Source: Hyphomicrobiales bacterium
GTDB lineage: Bacteria; Pseudomonadota; Alphaproteobacteria; Rhizobiales; Rhizobiaceae
Assembly: GCA_900470195.1 (NCBI GenBank)
Contig: UEIJ01000028.1
Span: 110,607 to 174,606, forward strand
DNA length: 64,000 nucleotides
Reading direction: 5' to 3'
This document shows positions 26,958 to 36,233 of this stretch, piece by piece. A model generated the notes under the pieces. That model ran no database searches. It saw only the letters and a program-made list of their open reading frames with translations, and had not been told where the DNA came from. Position 1 is the first letter of the stretch. Every line of letters starts with the position of its first letter. A program made the translations under genes and the position numbers.

Positions 26958-28082
26958 TCAGAAGCTTTCGCGGAACAGCCGGTTCAGATCGGCGATCACC
27001 TGTTCTGCCGGTTCATTGCTCTGAAGCCCCTTGTTGATGCGCTCCGACGCTGCTTCCTGAAACGCCATATAGTCATCGTGACGCGGGCGCACCCATGCGC
27101 CTTCCAACGTCGCGCGCGTGTCGCGGTAGAAATCGGAGGTCGCCGCATTCACGGTGTCGTCTTCCCAGGCCGCCGCATGTCCGGGCTGGCCGTTGGAAGC
27201 TGCGTAAAGCCCCTTCTGCACGTCACCGCTTGCCACCCAATAGGCAAAATCGATGGCTGCTTCCGGATGGTTGCTGAAGGCAGAAACCGCAATGCCCGTA
27301 CCACCCAGCGCGGACCCCGCAACGCCCGCCGCGCCCGATGGAATATCGGCAAAGCGGACCAGGCGGTCACGGAAGCCCGGCATGGCATAATTCACATAAC
27401 CGTAGATGAGCGGCGCGCAGGCGAATTCGGATGGCGCCCCGGCCATTTCCTCGAACACGGCAATCGGGTCCATGCCGAAACATTCCGGCTTTACCAGCGC
27501 AGCAATCTCGCGGAGCTGCTCGAAAGCTTGCGAGCCATGCTCGACGGAGATCAGCTCGCCTTCCACAGAGCAAGGCGTTCCGGCGTTGGCGGCGAGTGTA
27601 TAAAAGCACATCAGCGAGTGCGGCGAACGCAAGGGCAGCAGGACTTTTCCGGCGCGGGCAAGGCGCAGAACCTCGCCCCACGAAGTTGCCGGCTTGTCCA
27701 TAATATCCGGGCGCCATGCCTGAACCTGCGTCGCGGCATCCAGCGGGAAAGCCCATTGCCGCCCCTGCCAGTTATAGCTCGGGAAAGACTGGCCCACGGA
27801 ACCATCGGCCAGCTCTTTCAGTTCCGTTTCGCGGCCCGGCACATCCAGCGGCAGCAGGCAGCCTTCCTTGGTGATCTGGCCGACATGGGGATGGTCGATC
27901 ACGATCAGGTCGAAATTGCGTGCCAGTTCCTCGACCGGGAAGGTCTCGAAATCCTGCAGCGACCGCTTCTCCCATTCGATTGCGACACCCTTGTCATGCA
28001 GCCATTTTTCGGCGCAGGCCACCATCGGGTCGTAGCCACGCGGATGGTTCCACGTCATGCCTTTAAGCTTGATGGCGCTCAT
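26958..28082 (-). CDS. Solute-binding-protein-like protein without signal peptide
   Basis: A 374-residue protein that aligns in style with extracellular solute-binding proteins of family 1 (segments FDLIVIDHPHVGQ, WAFPLDAATQVQAWRPD, FACAPLIYGYVNYAMPG, GGTGIAVSAFSNHPEAAIDFAYWVASG), but begins MSAIKLKGMTWNHPRG with no signal peptide or lipobox. It should therefore stay in the cytoplasm. Its ATG overlaps the CoA-transferase stop by 4 bases, so the two are co-translated, and no permease or ATPase is next to it. Possible roles are a cytoplasmic ligand sensor, a scaffold, or a protein exported by another route. The fold call is by eye; confidence in the gene itself is high. Confidence 0.8.
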   Translation of the reverse strand: MSAIKLKGMTWNHPRGYDPMVACAEKWLHDKGVAIEWEKRSLQDFETFPVEELARNFDLIVIDHPHVGQITKEGCLLPLDVPGRETELKELADGSVGQSFPSYNWQGRQWAFPLDAATQVQAWRPDIMDKPATSWGEVLRLARAGKVLLPLRSPHSLMCFYTLAANAGTPCSVEGELISVEHGSQAFEQLREIAALVKPECFGMDPIAVFEEMAGAPSEFACAPLIYGYVNYAMPGFRDRLVRFADIPSGAAGVAGSALGGTGIAVSAFSNHPEAAIDFAYWVASGDVQKGLYAASNGQPGHAAAWEDDTVNAATSDFYRDTRATLEGAWVRPRHDDYMAFQEAASERINKGLQSNEPAEQVIADLNRLFRESF

Positions 28083-29236
28083 AGTCCGAACTCCTCGCGA
28101 ATCTGCTGGCTGTTTTCACCGATGCGCGGCGCTGCGCGCTCTACCTTCGGGCGCTGGCCGTTGATGCGCAGCGGCGAACGTGTGGTGGTGATGGACACAT
28201 CATCTTCCCGCGTCACCGTCTGCAGCATGTCGAGGACAGAGAAGCCTTCGCTTGCGAGAAGCTCTTCCCAGTTAAGAACGCGGGCGCACCAGATGTCGGC
28301 CGGTTCCAGAATGGCGAGCCATTCATCGACGGTTTTTTCTGCAATGCGATCGGCGATCAGCCGCTTGATCTCGTCGCGCCTGCTGAATGCGATTTTCGGA
28401 TCGTCCGCAAAGGGTGCCAGCGTGTCGGTCTCAAGCAGAGCCGCCAGTTTGGGGATCGGCATCATTGCGATGGCAAGATAGCCGTTCGCCGCCGGGTAGA
28501 CGCCGTAAGGCGCTGCGAGATAGGCGTGGGCGCTGCGGAAATCGGAACGCCTGGGCAGGCGACGGCCGTCGTTGAGATGGGTGGTCAGCACCTCGAACTG
28601 GAAATCGACCAGCGCTTCCAGAAGGCTGGTTTCGACATGCGAACCTTTGGCCGTTATGCCGCGCCGCACCAACGCTGCGAGAATGCCCTGTGCCGCTGCC
28701 GCGCCTGCCAGCATATCCGCAACCGCCAGACCAAATGGCACCGGCCCCTGCCCTTCATCGCCGTTGAGCCACATGAGACCCGAACGCGCCTGCGCCAGCA
28801 GATCCTGTCCCGGACGGCCAACCCATGGTCCCTCTTCGCCATAGCCGCTGATTGACGCATAGACGAGGCGCGGATTGATTTCCTTCACCGCTTCGTAATC
28901 GAGACCAAGCCGCTTGATCACACCTGGGCGAAAATTCTGGATCAGCACATCGGCCTTTGCCAGAAGCTTCTTCAACGCCGACAGATCGTCGGGATTTTTC
29001 AGATCGATAGCAAGACTGTCCTTGCCGCGATTGATGGCATGAAAGATCGTGGAATCGCCGCCGATTTCCGTATCGCTCAGATAGAGCCTGCGTGAGAGAT
29101 CACCGCCGTCCGGCCGCTCGATCTTGATGACGCGCGCGCCCAGATCCAGCAGGCGCAAAGAGCAATAAGGCCCCGACAGAAACTGGCTCATATCGACAAC
29201 GACGAGCCCGTCCAGCGGCAGTTCGCTTTCCGACAT
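28079..29236 (-). CDS. CaiB/BaiF (family III) CoA-transferase
   Basis: A 385-residue family III CoA-transferase that moves CoA between carboxylic acids. The start PLDGLVVVDMSQFLSGPYCSLRLLDLGARVIKIERPDGGD, the DLKNPDDLSALKKLLAKADVLIQNFRPGVIKRLGLD segment and a later SISGYGEEGPW...DLLAQARSGLM are family hallmarks, with the probable catalytic Asp in GLAVADMLAG. ATG 29236 follows GGAGGGAA. It is the first gene of a two-gene operon with the solute-binding-like protein and is preceded by a perfect palindrome. The acid substrate is unknown. Confidence 0.9.
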   Translation of the reverse strand: MSESELPLDGLVVVDMSQFLSGPYCSLRLLDLGARVIKIERPDGGDLSRRLYLSDTEIGGDSTIFHAINRGKDSLAIDLKNPDDLSALKKLLAKADVLIQNFRPGVIKRLGLDYEAVKEINPRLVYASISGYGEEGPWVGRPGQDLLAQARSGLMWLNGDEGQGPVPFGLAVADMLAGAAAAQGILAALVRRGITAKGSHVETSLLEALVDFQFEVLTTHLNDGRRLPRRSDFRSAHAYLAAPYGVYPAANGYLAIAMMPIPKLAALLETDTLAPFADDPKIAFSRRDEIKRLIADRIAEKTVDEWLAILEPADIWCARVLNWEELLASEGFSVLDMLQTVTREDDVSITTTRSPLRINGQRPKVERAAPRIGENSQQIREEFGL

Positions 29237-29263
29237 CGGAAAATTCCCTCCTCGTGAATTTCT

Positions 29264-29286
29264 TATGTGAATATAGTATTCACATA
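29264..29286 (-). promoter_or_regulatory. Perfect 10-bp inverted repeat, candidate operator
   Basis: TATGTGAATA-tag-TATTCACATA is an exact dyad of two 10-base arms 3 bases apart, 27 bases upstream of the CoA-transferase start codon. Such symmetry strongly suggests a dimeric repressor site. The cognate regulator is not evident. The IclR protein about 4 kb away and a regulator elsewhere are both possible. Confidence 0.7.
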
Positions 29287-29323
29287 TGGATTAATGGAAG
29301 GCAAGGCCGAATTGACGGAAAAA

Positions 29324-29358
29324 ACAAAAACGCCGCCCCGGTCGGGCGGCGTTTTTGC
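29324..29358. terminator. Bidirectional terminator after soxG
   Basis: AAAAACGCCGCCC-cggtc-GGGCGGCGTTTTT is a strong hairpin with A and T runs on both sides, about 20 bases beyond the end of the leftward sox operon. Confidence 0.88.
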
Positions 29359-29376
29359 ATCGATATAAAGCCTCGG

Positions 29377-29931
29377 TCAGATCGCGAGTTCGACTTCGTT
29401 GCTGGCCAGTTCCAGCAAGGTCCAGACGTGATCGGCGAACGAGTTCCAGACTTCGATCCGATAGTGTTCGGCATCCCATTTCATCAGGATAATCTGCGCA
29501 TGATCGAAGATGGTGCGGGCCGTGCCCGGTGCCTGCATTTCAGCCAGGTTGAGCGGAGACGCGGCATTGAGCAGCCATTCTGCCTTGGGACCGGAAATAT
29601 CGATGCCAGTCTCGCGATGGCTGACATCGACGAGGCTGTGCGGCTCGCTATCGTAAAGCTTCGCGAACGCCTGCGTTATGGTTTCGAGCTTTCCCTGATC
29701 CGCCCAGATATACCATTCGTCTGGTCCAATGCAGGCAACGGCAATATCGCCGGTGCGCTCAAGGCTGCCGATCCTGGCCGGGATTTTTGCGCCCAGCGCC
29801 TTTTCAGCCAGGGCCAGTTTTGCCGGGGCCATGCGCAGGATGAAGCGGGCTGCGTCATCGGCTGGATGGATTTCCAGACGGCCAGGAATGACGACCTTGC
29901 GGTTCGAATAAGGTTTTGTCTCAACAAGCAT
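29377..29931 (-). CDS. soxG: Sarcosine oxidase gamma subunit
   Basis: The gamma subunit (184 residues) of heterotetrameric sarcosine oxidase, a structural subunit that contacts the alpha chain. Segments GDIAVACIGPDEWYIWAD and SLVDVSHRETGIDISGPKAEWLLN are typical. It is the last gene of soxBDAG, ends before a bidirectional terminator, and begins 11 bases after the alpha-subunit stop. Confidence 0.93.
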   Translation of the reverse strand: MLVETKPYSNRKVVIPGRLEIHPADDAARFILRMAPAKLALAEKALGAKIPARIGSLERTGDIAVACIGPDEWYIWADQGKLETITQAFAKLYDSEPHSLVDVSHRETGIDISGPKAEWLLNAASPLNLAEMQAPGTARTIFDHAQIILMKWDAEHYRIEVWNSFADHVWTLLELASNEVELAI

Positions 29932-29941
29932 GGTTCGATCC

Positions 29942-32941
29942 TTATCCGTTCAACTTCTTGCCTTCGGGATCATAGAAAACCATGCCCGACACAGTGGCTT
30001 CATGCACGCTGCCATCCGGCATCGGCATATAAAGCGTTTCACCCATGCGATCCTTGCCGCCGGATACCAGCGCCATGGCGATGGACCGCCCGAGCGTCTC
30101 GCTCCAATAGGAGGAGGTGACATGGCCGAGCATAGTCATCGGCACAGCCTGTTTTGGATCGGCGACAATCTGCGCGCCCTCTTCCAGCACGAGCTTCGGA
30201 TCTTTGGTCAGAAGCCCGACCAGATGCTTGCGATCCTTTTTCAGCATGTCCGGACGCGTCAGCGACCGCTTGCCGACGAAATCCGGCTTCTGCTTGCCGA
30301 TCGCCCAGCCAAGGCTTGCATCATCCGGCGTCACGGTGCCATCCGTGTCCTGACCGACGATGATATAGCCCTTTTCGGCGCGCAGAACGTGCATGGTTTC
30401 CGTGCCGTAAGGCGTGATGTCATATTGCTGGCCGGCCTCATAAAGCGCCTTCCACAGCGACAGGCCGTAACGCGCAGGCACGTTGATTTCATAGCCCAAC
30501 TCGCCCGTAAAACTCATGCGGAACAGACGCGCAGGCACGCCCAAAAATGTGCATTCGGCGACCGACATATGCGGGAAGGCTTCGTCCGAAATATCCAGAC
30601 CTTCGACCATTGGTTCGATGAGCTTGCGCGCATTCGGACCATTGATCGCCACCACCGCCCATTGCTCGGTGGTGGAGGTCAATGAGACTTTCAGCTCCGG
30701 CCATTCGGTCTGGAGATAGTCTTCCATCATGTTGAGCACGCGCGCGGCACCGCCGGTCGTGGTGGTCACATGGAAGCGATCCTGCGTCAGACGCCCGACA
30801 ACACCGTCATCGCGGATGAAGCCATCTTCGCCGAGCAGCAGGCCATAGCGGCAGCGCCCGACGCCAAGTTTCGTCCATGGATTGGTGTACATGCGGTTCA
30901 TGAATTCCGCCGCATCCGGGCCAACCACCTCGATCTTGCCGAGCGTGGAGGCGTCGAACATGCCGAGCGACTGGCGGGTCGCCTTGCATTCACGCGCCAC
31001 GGCCTGATGCATGTCTTCACCAGCTTTCGGGAAGTACCATGCGCGCCGCCACAGCGAGACAGGCTCGAAAGCCGCGCCATGCTGTTCGGCCCAGCTATCG
31101 ATGGGCGTCTTGCGCGTCACGTCGAACAGCTTGCCACGGTTGTAGCCGCAGAAGGCACCGAAGGTCGTCGGCGTATAAGGCGGGCGGAACGTGGTGAGGC
31201 CAACCTGCGGTGTCGGGCGCTTGAGCGCATCGGCGGCAACGGCCAGACCGTTGATGTTGGACGTCTTGCCCTGATCGGTCGCCATGCCGTTGGTGGTATA
31301 GCGCTTCACGTGCTCGATGGAGTGGAAGCCCTCGCGCACGGCCAGACGAATATCCTTGGCGGTCACATCGTTCTGGAAATCGATGAAAGCTTTGGCCTTG
31401 CCCGGATCGCGATCCGTTGGCAATTCGCGACAGCTTATGCCGTCACAGACGAAATCACCGGCCACCGCATAGTCTGATGGCTTGGTCTTGTGGCCTGCGT
31501 CACTGGCTGCGGCAGCACCCGCTTCCGCCCCCTCACGCAATGCGGAAGCCAGATCGAAATTGCCATTGCCCGCACCGGCACAGCGGCTTTCCTCGGTGCG
31601 TTCGCCCGGCAGATAGATCTGACGCGCCTCATCCCAGACCAGCGAGCCTTTCGTGTGCGAGAACAGATGCACGCTCGGATTCCAGCCGCCGGACATCAGC
31701 AACACATCGCAGGCAATCGTGCGGGCAGCGCCGACAGAGCCATTGGAAACCGGATTGACGCGCACGGAGGACACGCGATGGCGTCCGCCTGTGTCCGTCA
31801 CGGTCCAGCCGGTGAGCGTTTCGATGCCGAGCATCTTTGCGCGGTTGACGAGGCTGTCGGCAACGCTTGAACGCACATCGATGATGGCCGGAACCTTGAC
31901 GCCCGCCACTGCGAGATCGAAGGCTGCAAGCCATGCGCTGTCATGCGAGGTGACGACAACAGCCTTGTTGCCGACCTTGACGCCATAGCGATTGAGATAG
32001 GTGCGCGCGGCGGAAGCCAGCATCACGCCCGGACGGTCATTGCCGGCAAAGACCAGCGGCTTTTCGATAGCGCCCTGCGCCAGCACCACCTGCTTTGCAC
32101 GCACGCGCCACATGCGTTCACGCGGCGCATTGGAGGCGGGCTTCGACTGATGATCGGTCAGGCGCTCGCAAAGGCCGACCATGTTCTGATGGTAATAGCC
32201 GATGGCCGTTGTGCGCGGCAAAAGCGTGACATTCGGATTGGCCTTGAGCGCTTCCACGGTCTCGTTGAGCCAGTCCCAGCTTGCGCGGCCATTGATGACC
32301 GGCTCCGGCTCGGACAGAAGCGAGCCGCCAAATTCCGCCTGCTCGTCGCAGATGATAACCTTCGCGCCGCTTTTCGCGGCTTCAAGTGCTGCGGCGAGAC
32401 CGGCAGGCCCGCCACCGGCGATCAGCACATCGCAGAAGGCATAACGGCTGGCATAGGTGTCCGGATCAGGCTCGGAAGGCGATTTGCCAAGACCGGCTGC
32501 GCCACGGATGAAGGGCTCATAGACCTTGTTCCAGAAGCTTTTCGGCCACATGAAGGTCTTGTAGTAAAAACCTGCCGAGAAGAACATGTAGAAGGCGTCG
32601 TTGATCGCGCCGACATCGTGCTTCAGCGACGGCCAGTGGTTCTGGGTTTCGGCCTTGAGGCCGTCATAAAGTTCCAGCACGGTTGCACGGGTGTTCGGCT
32701 CGAAACGGCCCGGCCCGCGCGAAACGCCCATCAGCGCATTCGGCTCTTCGGAACCGGCGGAAAGAATGCCGCGCGGGCGGTGATATTTGAACGAACGGCC
32801 AGCCAGATGCTCGCCATAGGCAAGCATGGCGGAAGCCAGCGTATCGCCCTCAAAACCGGAATAGGACTTGCCGTTGAAGGTGAACCGCACGGACTTGGCC
32901 TTGTTGACGCGGCCTTTGTTATGAATGCGCATATCGGTCAT
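29942..32941 (-). CDS. soxA: Sarcosine oxidase alpha subunit
   Basis: The 999-residue alpha subunit of heterotetrameric sarcosine oxidase, which binds NAD and tetrahydrofolate and passes the oxidised methyl group on as methylene-THF. In order: an N-terminal ferredoxin-like segment (FTFNGKSYSGFEGDTLASAMLA), an FAD/NAD Rossmann domain near residue 170 (CDVLIAGGGPAGLAAALEA) and a second one after residue 320, then a C-terminal GcvT-like folate domain (SLGMFDASTLGKIEVVGPDAAEFMNR ... GELGYEINVP). The length is normal for the family. Its start overlaps the delta-subunit stop (TAATG). No separate folate enzymes are next to it. Confidence 0.96.
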   Translation of the reverse strand: MTDMRIHNKGRVNKAKSVRFTFNGKSYSGFEGDTLASAMLAYGEHLAGRSFKYHRPRGILSAGSEEPNALMGVSRGPGRFEPNTRATVLELYDGLKAETQNHWPSLKHDVGAINDAFYMFFSAGFYYKTFMWPKSFWNKVYEPFIRGAAGLGKSPSEPDPDTYASRYAFCDVLIAGGGPAGLAAALEAAKSGAKVIICDEQAEFGGSLLSEPEPVINGRASWDWLNETVEALKANPNVTLLPRTTAIGYYHQNMVGLCERLTDHQSKPASNAPRERMWRVRAKQVVLAQGAIEKPLVFAGNDRPGVMLASAARTYLNRYGVKVGNKAVVVTSHDSAWLAAFDLAVAGVKVPAIIDVRSSVADSLVNRAKMLGIETLTGWTVTDTGGRHRVSSVRVNPVSNGSVGAARTIACDVLLMSGGWNPSVHLFSHTKGSLVWDEARQIYLPGERTEESRCAGAGNGNFDLASALREGAEAGAAAASDAGHKTKPSDYAVAGDFVCDGISCRELPTDRDPGKAKAFIDFQNDVTAKDIRLAVREGFHSIEHVKRYTTNGMATDQGKTSNINGLAVAADALKRPTPQVGLTTFRPPYTPTTFGAFCGYNRGKLFDVTRKTPIDSWAEQHGAAFEPVSLWRRAWYFPKAGEDMHQAVARECKATRQSLGMFDASTLGKIEVVGPDAAEFMNRMYTNPWTKLGVGRCRYGLLLGEDGFIRDDGVVGRLTQDRFHVTTTTGGAARVLNMMEDYLQTEWPELKVSLTSTTEQWAVVAINGPNARKLIEPMVEGLDISDEAFPHMSVAECTFLGVPARLFRMSFTGELGYEINVPARYGLSLWKALYEAGQQYDITPYGTETMHVLRAEKGYIIVGQDTDGTVTPDDASLGWAIGKQKPDFVGKRSLTRPDMLKKDRKHLVGLLTKDPKLVLEEGAQIVADPKQAVPMTMLGHVTSSYWSETLGRSIAMALVSGGKDRMGETLYMPMPDGSVHEATVSGMVFYDPEGKKLNG

Positions 32942-33246
32942 TATTTCGTCTCCGCAGCCGGAGTTTCTGCCAAAGCAGGACGGGGTTCACCGGCTTTGTA
33001 GGTCATCGCGAACTTGTCGCTCACCGTGTCGCGCACCGCATTGAAGAAGCGGCCGCAGCCATTGATATGCCGCCAGCGTTCATAATGGGTGCCGCGTGGG
33101 TTGGAGCGCGTGAACAGGAAATCGCGCCATTCGTCATCGGAAAGCTGCGACGGATCGGCAGGGCGCGCAATATGCGCTTCCCCTGCATAGGCAAATTCCA
33201 GTTCCGGACGTTCCATCTCGCAATAAGGGCAACGGATAAGAAGCAT
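32941..33246 (-). CDS. soxD: Sarcosine oxidase delta subunit
   Basis: The small delta subunit, 101 residues, holds a structural zinc. Likely ligands are Cys6 and Cys9 in RCPYCEMERPELEF plus His60 and Cys64 in RHINGCGRFFNA, matching the known delta-subunit zinc site within one residue. It lies between soxB and soxA as usual and overlaps soxA by one base. The conserved core also contains RSNPRGTHYERW. Confidence 0.95.
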   Translation of the reverse strand: MLLIRCPYCEMERPELEFAYAGEAHIARPADPSQLSDDEWRDFLFTRSNPRGTHYERWRHINGCGRFFNAVRDTVSDKFAMTYKAGEPRPALAETPAAETK

Positions 33247-33266
33247 GTGTGTGGTTCCCTTACTCT

Positions 33267-34520
33267 TTAATGCGCGACAGCAGCAGCAGCCGCTTCATCG
33301 ATCAGGCGACCGGTGGTGAAGCGTTCCAGCGTGAAGGGTGCGTTGATCCAGTGTGGCTCATCGCGGGCAATCGTATGCGCGAAGACATGCGCCGAACCGG
33401 GCGTCGCCTTGAAGCCGCCCGTGCCCCATCCGCAATTGACATAAAGGCCCGGCACCGGCGTCTTGCCGATGATCGGCGAACGATCCGGCGTGACGTCGAC
33501 AATACCGCCCCATTTGCGCAGCATCCGCATGCGGGTGAAGATCGGGAAGACTTCGCAGATCGCGGCAAGCGTGTGCTCGATCAGCGGCAGGCCGCCGCGC
33601 TGGCTGTAGGACACATATTGGTCGGTGCCGGAACCGATCACCAGTTCGCCCTTGTCGGACTGGCTGATATAGGCATGGACCGTGTTGGACATGACCACGC
33701 AAGGGAAGATCGGCTTGACCGGCTCGGACACCAGCGCTTGCAACGGGAAGCTTTCAAGCGGCATGCGCACGCCTGCCGTATCCATGACAATGGACGTGCT
33801 GCCCGCAGCCGATACCGCCACCTTCTTCGCCTTGATGAAACCGCGGGGCGTATCGACGCCGGTCACGCGGCCCGACGCATCGCGGCGGATGGCCGTGACG
33901 GGGCAGTTCTGGATGATGTCGACGCCGCGCTCCGTCGCGCCGCGCGCATAACCCCAGGCGACCGCATCGTGGCGGGCGACGCCGCCGCGCCGCTGCAAGG
34001 TGGCGCCCACCACCGGGTAGCGGGCATTGGGCGAAATATCGAGCGGCGGGCAATATTCCTTCGCCTGCTCCTTCGTCAGCCATTCATTGTCGATGCCGTT
34101 GAGGCGGTTGGCATGGATATGGCGCTTGAAGCTCTGCACGTCATGCACCGTATGCGCCAGCATCATGACGCCGCGCTGCGAGAACATGACGTTGTAGTTC
34201 AGGTCCTGGCTCAGACCCTCCCACAGCTTCATCGCATGTTCGTAAAGATGCGCGCTCTCATCATAGAGATAGTTGGAGCGGATGATGGTGGTGTTGCGGC
34301 CCGTATTGCCGCCGCCGAGCCAGCCTTTTTCGATGACGGCGACATTGGTGATGCCGTGTTCCTTGGCCAGATAATAGGCCGCGCCCAGACCATGCCCGCC
34401 CGCGCCGACGATGATCACATCATATTCGGCCTTGGGTTCGGCATTCGGCCATTGCGGCTTCCAGTTCTTGTTACCGGACAGCGCGTTCTTGATAATAGAA
34501 GCTGCAGAAAAACGGGACAT
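33267..34520 (-). CDS. soxB: Sarcosine oxidase beta subunit
   Basis: The 417-residue beta subunit oxidises sarcosine with a covalently linked flavin. The N-terminal FAD motif is [24 protein letters not shown]. The likely site of flavin attachment is the histidine in [17 protein letters not shown]. Other conserved stretches are [11 protein letters not shown] and [17 protein letters not shown] 34520 follows a GGTGG box, although the frame opens slightly further upstream. It is the first gene of soxBDAG and diverges from glutamate dehydrogenase across 328 bases. Confidence 0.95.
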   Translation of the reverse strand: MSRFSAASIIKNALSGNKNWKPQWPNAEPKAEYDVIIVGAGGHGLGAAYYLAKEHGITNVAVIEKGWLGGGNTGRNTTIIRSNYLYDESAHLYEHAMKLWEGLSQDLNYNVMFSQRGVMMLAHTVHDVQSFKRHIHANRLNGIDNEWLTKEQAKEYCPPLDISPNARYPVVGATLQRRGGVARHDAVAWGYARGATERGVDIIQNCPVTAIRRDASGRVTGVDTPRGFIKAKKVAVSAAGSTSIVMDTAGVRMPLESFPLQALVSEPVKPIFPCVVMSNTVHAYISQSDKGELVIGSGTDQYVSYSQRGGLPLIEHTLAAICEVFPIFTRMRMLRKWGGIVDVTPDRSPIIGKTPVPGLYVNCGWGTGGFKATPGSAHVFAHTIARDEPHWINAPFTLERFTTGRLIDEAAAAAVAH

Positions 34521-34848
34521 AGACAACCACCAGTTTCGCGCCCGCAAACGCCCTTCCGGCGCAAGCGAAGCCTTTGATGATATTTCTATTGTTTCCGTTT
34601 CAAACCCGACAGCAGGCTTGCGTCAAAAGACGCCACAAATACGACATGCCCACCATTTCGCGACATCATCCCGCCGCCTGCGCCGCCAGCCGGTTTCTGT
34701 GACGCCGCGGCAAAGCAGTTTCAAAAATGGCCCCTGTAAAATAGGACAACATTATTGTCCTTTTCTCTTTTCTTTTATTGCGCAAAGGTCTAGGCATTCT
34801 TTCGTAAAATCGCGCCCATTACAGAAGAAAAGCAAGAAAGGTGATTTC
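34521..34848. other. Divergent intergenic region soxB / glutamate dehydrogenase
   Basis: About 330 bases carrying both promoters. It contains an AT-rich patch (ACAACATTATTGTCC, then a CTTTTCTCTTTTCTTTT pyrimidine tract) before the dehydrogenase gene. I see no RNA gene or glycine riboswitch-like core, and no clear operator beyond short dyads. Confidence 0.45.
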
Positions 34849-36114
34849 GTGACTAAGGAGAACCTGCTCGAAAGTGCTCTCGTCCGCCTGGATGAGGCGG
34901 CAAGCCACATCAACATCGATGCGGATGTCATCGAGAAGCTGAAATATGCGCGTGAAACGATGAAAGTGCGGCTGATGATCCGCATGGACGACGGTTCGCG
35001 AAAATCCTTTCTTGCCTGGCGTTGCCGCTATGACGACACGCGCGGACCGACCAAGGGCGGCATCCGCTACCATCCGGAATCAACCGCGGAAGAAGTGGAG
35101 ACGCTGGCTTTCTGGATGACCTTCAAATGCGCCGTGATGAACCTGCCCTATGGCGGCGGCAAGGGCGCCATTCAGGTCGATCCGCGCCAGTTGTCCAAGG
35201 CTGAACTGGAACGTCTTTCGCGCGCCTATATCCAGGCTTTCTCCGGCATTATCGGACCGGATCGCGACATTCCCGCGCCTGACGTCTACACCAACTCCAT
35301 GATCATGGGCTGGATGGCTGACGAATATTCCCAAATCGTCGGGCAGTCCTCGCCTGCCGTCATCACCGGCAAGCCGCTGGCGCTCGGCGGTTCGCTGGGC
35401 CGCAACGATGCGACGGCGCGCGGCGGCTTCTATCTCGTGCGCCATCTGGCGCAGGATCTGGGCCTTGCTTCGCAGCTTCGCGTCACGGTTCAGGGTTTCG
35501 GCAATGCCGGCCAGTTCATCGCCAAGCTGATGGCAAGCGACGGTCACAAGATCGTCGCCGTGTCGGATTCGGCCGGTGCTGTCTACTGCGCCAACGGCCT
35601 CGATCTCGATGCGCTTCTGGAAGCAAAGGCGCAGAACAAGTCGGTTGTTTCAACCGCTGGCAAGAATGGCCACGAAGCAATCTCCGCGGATGAGCTGGTG
35701 GCTGCCGAATGCGATGTTCTCGTGCCGAGCGCCATGGAAAACATGATCCATGCGGACAATGCGGCATCCATCAAGGCCAAGCTGATCGTCGAGCTCGCCA
35801 ATGGCCCCGTCACGCCGGAAGCCGACAAGATCCTTGAGGAAAAGGGCGTCGTCGTTCTGCCTGATATTCTGGCCAATGCCGGTGGCGTGACGGTTTCCTA
35901 TTTCGAATGGGTGCAGAACCGCCAGGGCTATTACTGGACGCTTGAAGAAATCCATGAGCGCCTCAAAACCATCATGGAACGCGAAGGCCGCGCCATCTGG
36001 AACCATGCCAAGCAGCACAATGTGACGGTCCGCTCGGCGGCTTATGTCCATGCGTTGCAGCGTCTCGCACAGGCCATTGAAGCACACGGCACGCAGAGCG
36101 ATTTCACGGCCTGA
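34849..36114 (+). CDS. Glu/Leu/Phe/Val dehydrogenase family protein, probable glutamate dehydrogenase
   Basis: A 421-residue dehydrogenase interconverting glutamate with 2-oxoglutarate and ammonia. Dimerisation-domain motifs GPTKGGIRYHP, LPYGGGKGAIQVDP (catalytic Lys) and GPDRDIPAPDVYTN are intact. The NAD domain shows VQGFGNAGQFIAKL. The length and the TGKPLALGGSLGR segment fit NAD-type glutamate dehydrogenase. GTG 34849 follows AAGAAAGG. Upstream in-frame sequence is low in protein character. It diverges from soxBDAG. A hairpin without a T-run follows the stop at 36131-36164. The exact amino acid preference cannot be settled by eye. Confidence 0.93.
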   Translation: MTKENLLESALVRLDEAASHINIDADVIEKLKYARETMKVRLMIRMDDGSRKSFLAWRCRYDDTRGPTKGGIRYHPESTAEEVETLAFWMTFKCAVMNLPYGGGKGAIQVDPRQLSKAELERLSRAYIQAFSGIIGPDRDIPAPDVYTNSMIMGWMADEYSQIVGQSSPAVITGKPLALGGSLGRNDATARGGFYLVRHLAQDLGLASQLRVTVQGFGNAGQFIAKLMASDGHKIVAVSDSAGAVYCANGLDLDALLEAKAQNKSVVSTAGKNGHEAISADELVAAECDVLVPSAMENMIHADNAASIKAKLIVELANGPVTPEADKILEEKGVVVLPDILANAGGVTVSYFEWVQNRQGYYWTLEEIHERLKTIMEREGRAIWNHAKQHNVTVRSAAYVHALQRLAQAIEAHGTQSDFTA

Positions 36115-36130
36115 TCCCGCCTTTTGATAT

Positions 36131-36164
36131 CACCCCTCCTGCCAGCCTGCTGTCAGGAGGGGTG
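36131..36164 (+). terminator. Hairpin after glutamate dehydrogenase
   Basis: CACCCCTCCTG and CAGGAGGGGTG form an 11-bp stem with an 11-base loop, 16 bases past the stop. No T-run follows, so it may stabilise the mRNA end rather than terminate strongly. Confidence 0.6.
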
Positions 36165-36233
36165 TCGGACGGCGGTTTCCTTTTCCCGCTCGCGCTATAG
36201 TTTACCTTCACAAGGCAAAACCAGCGCGATGGG

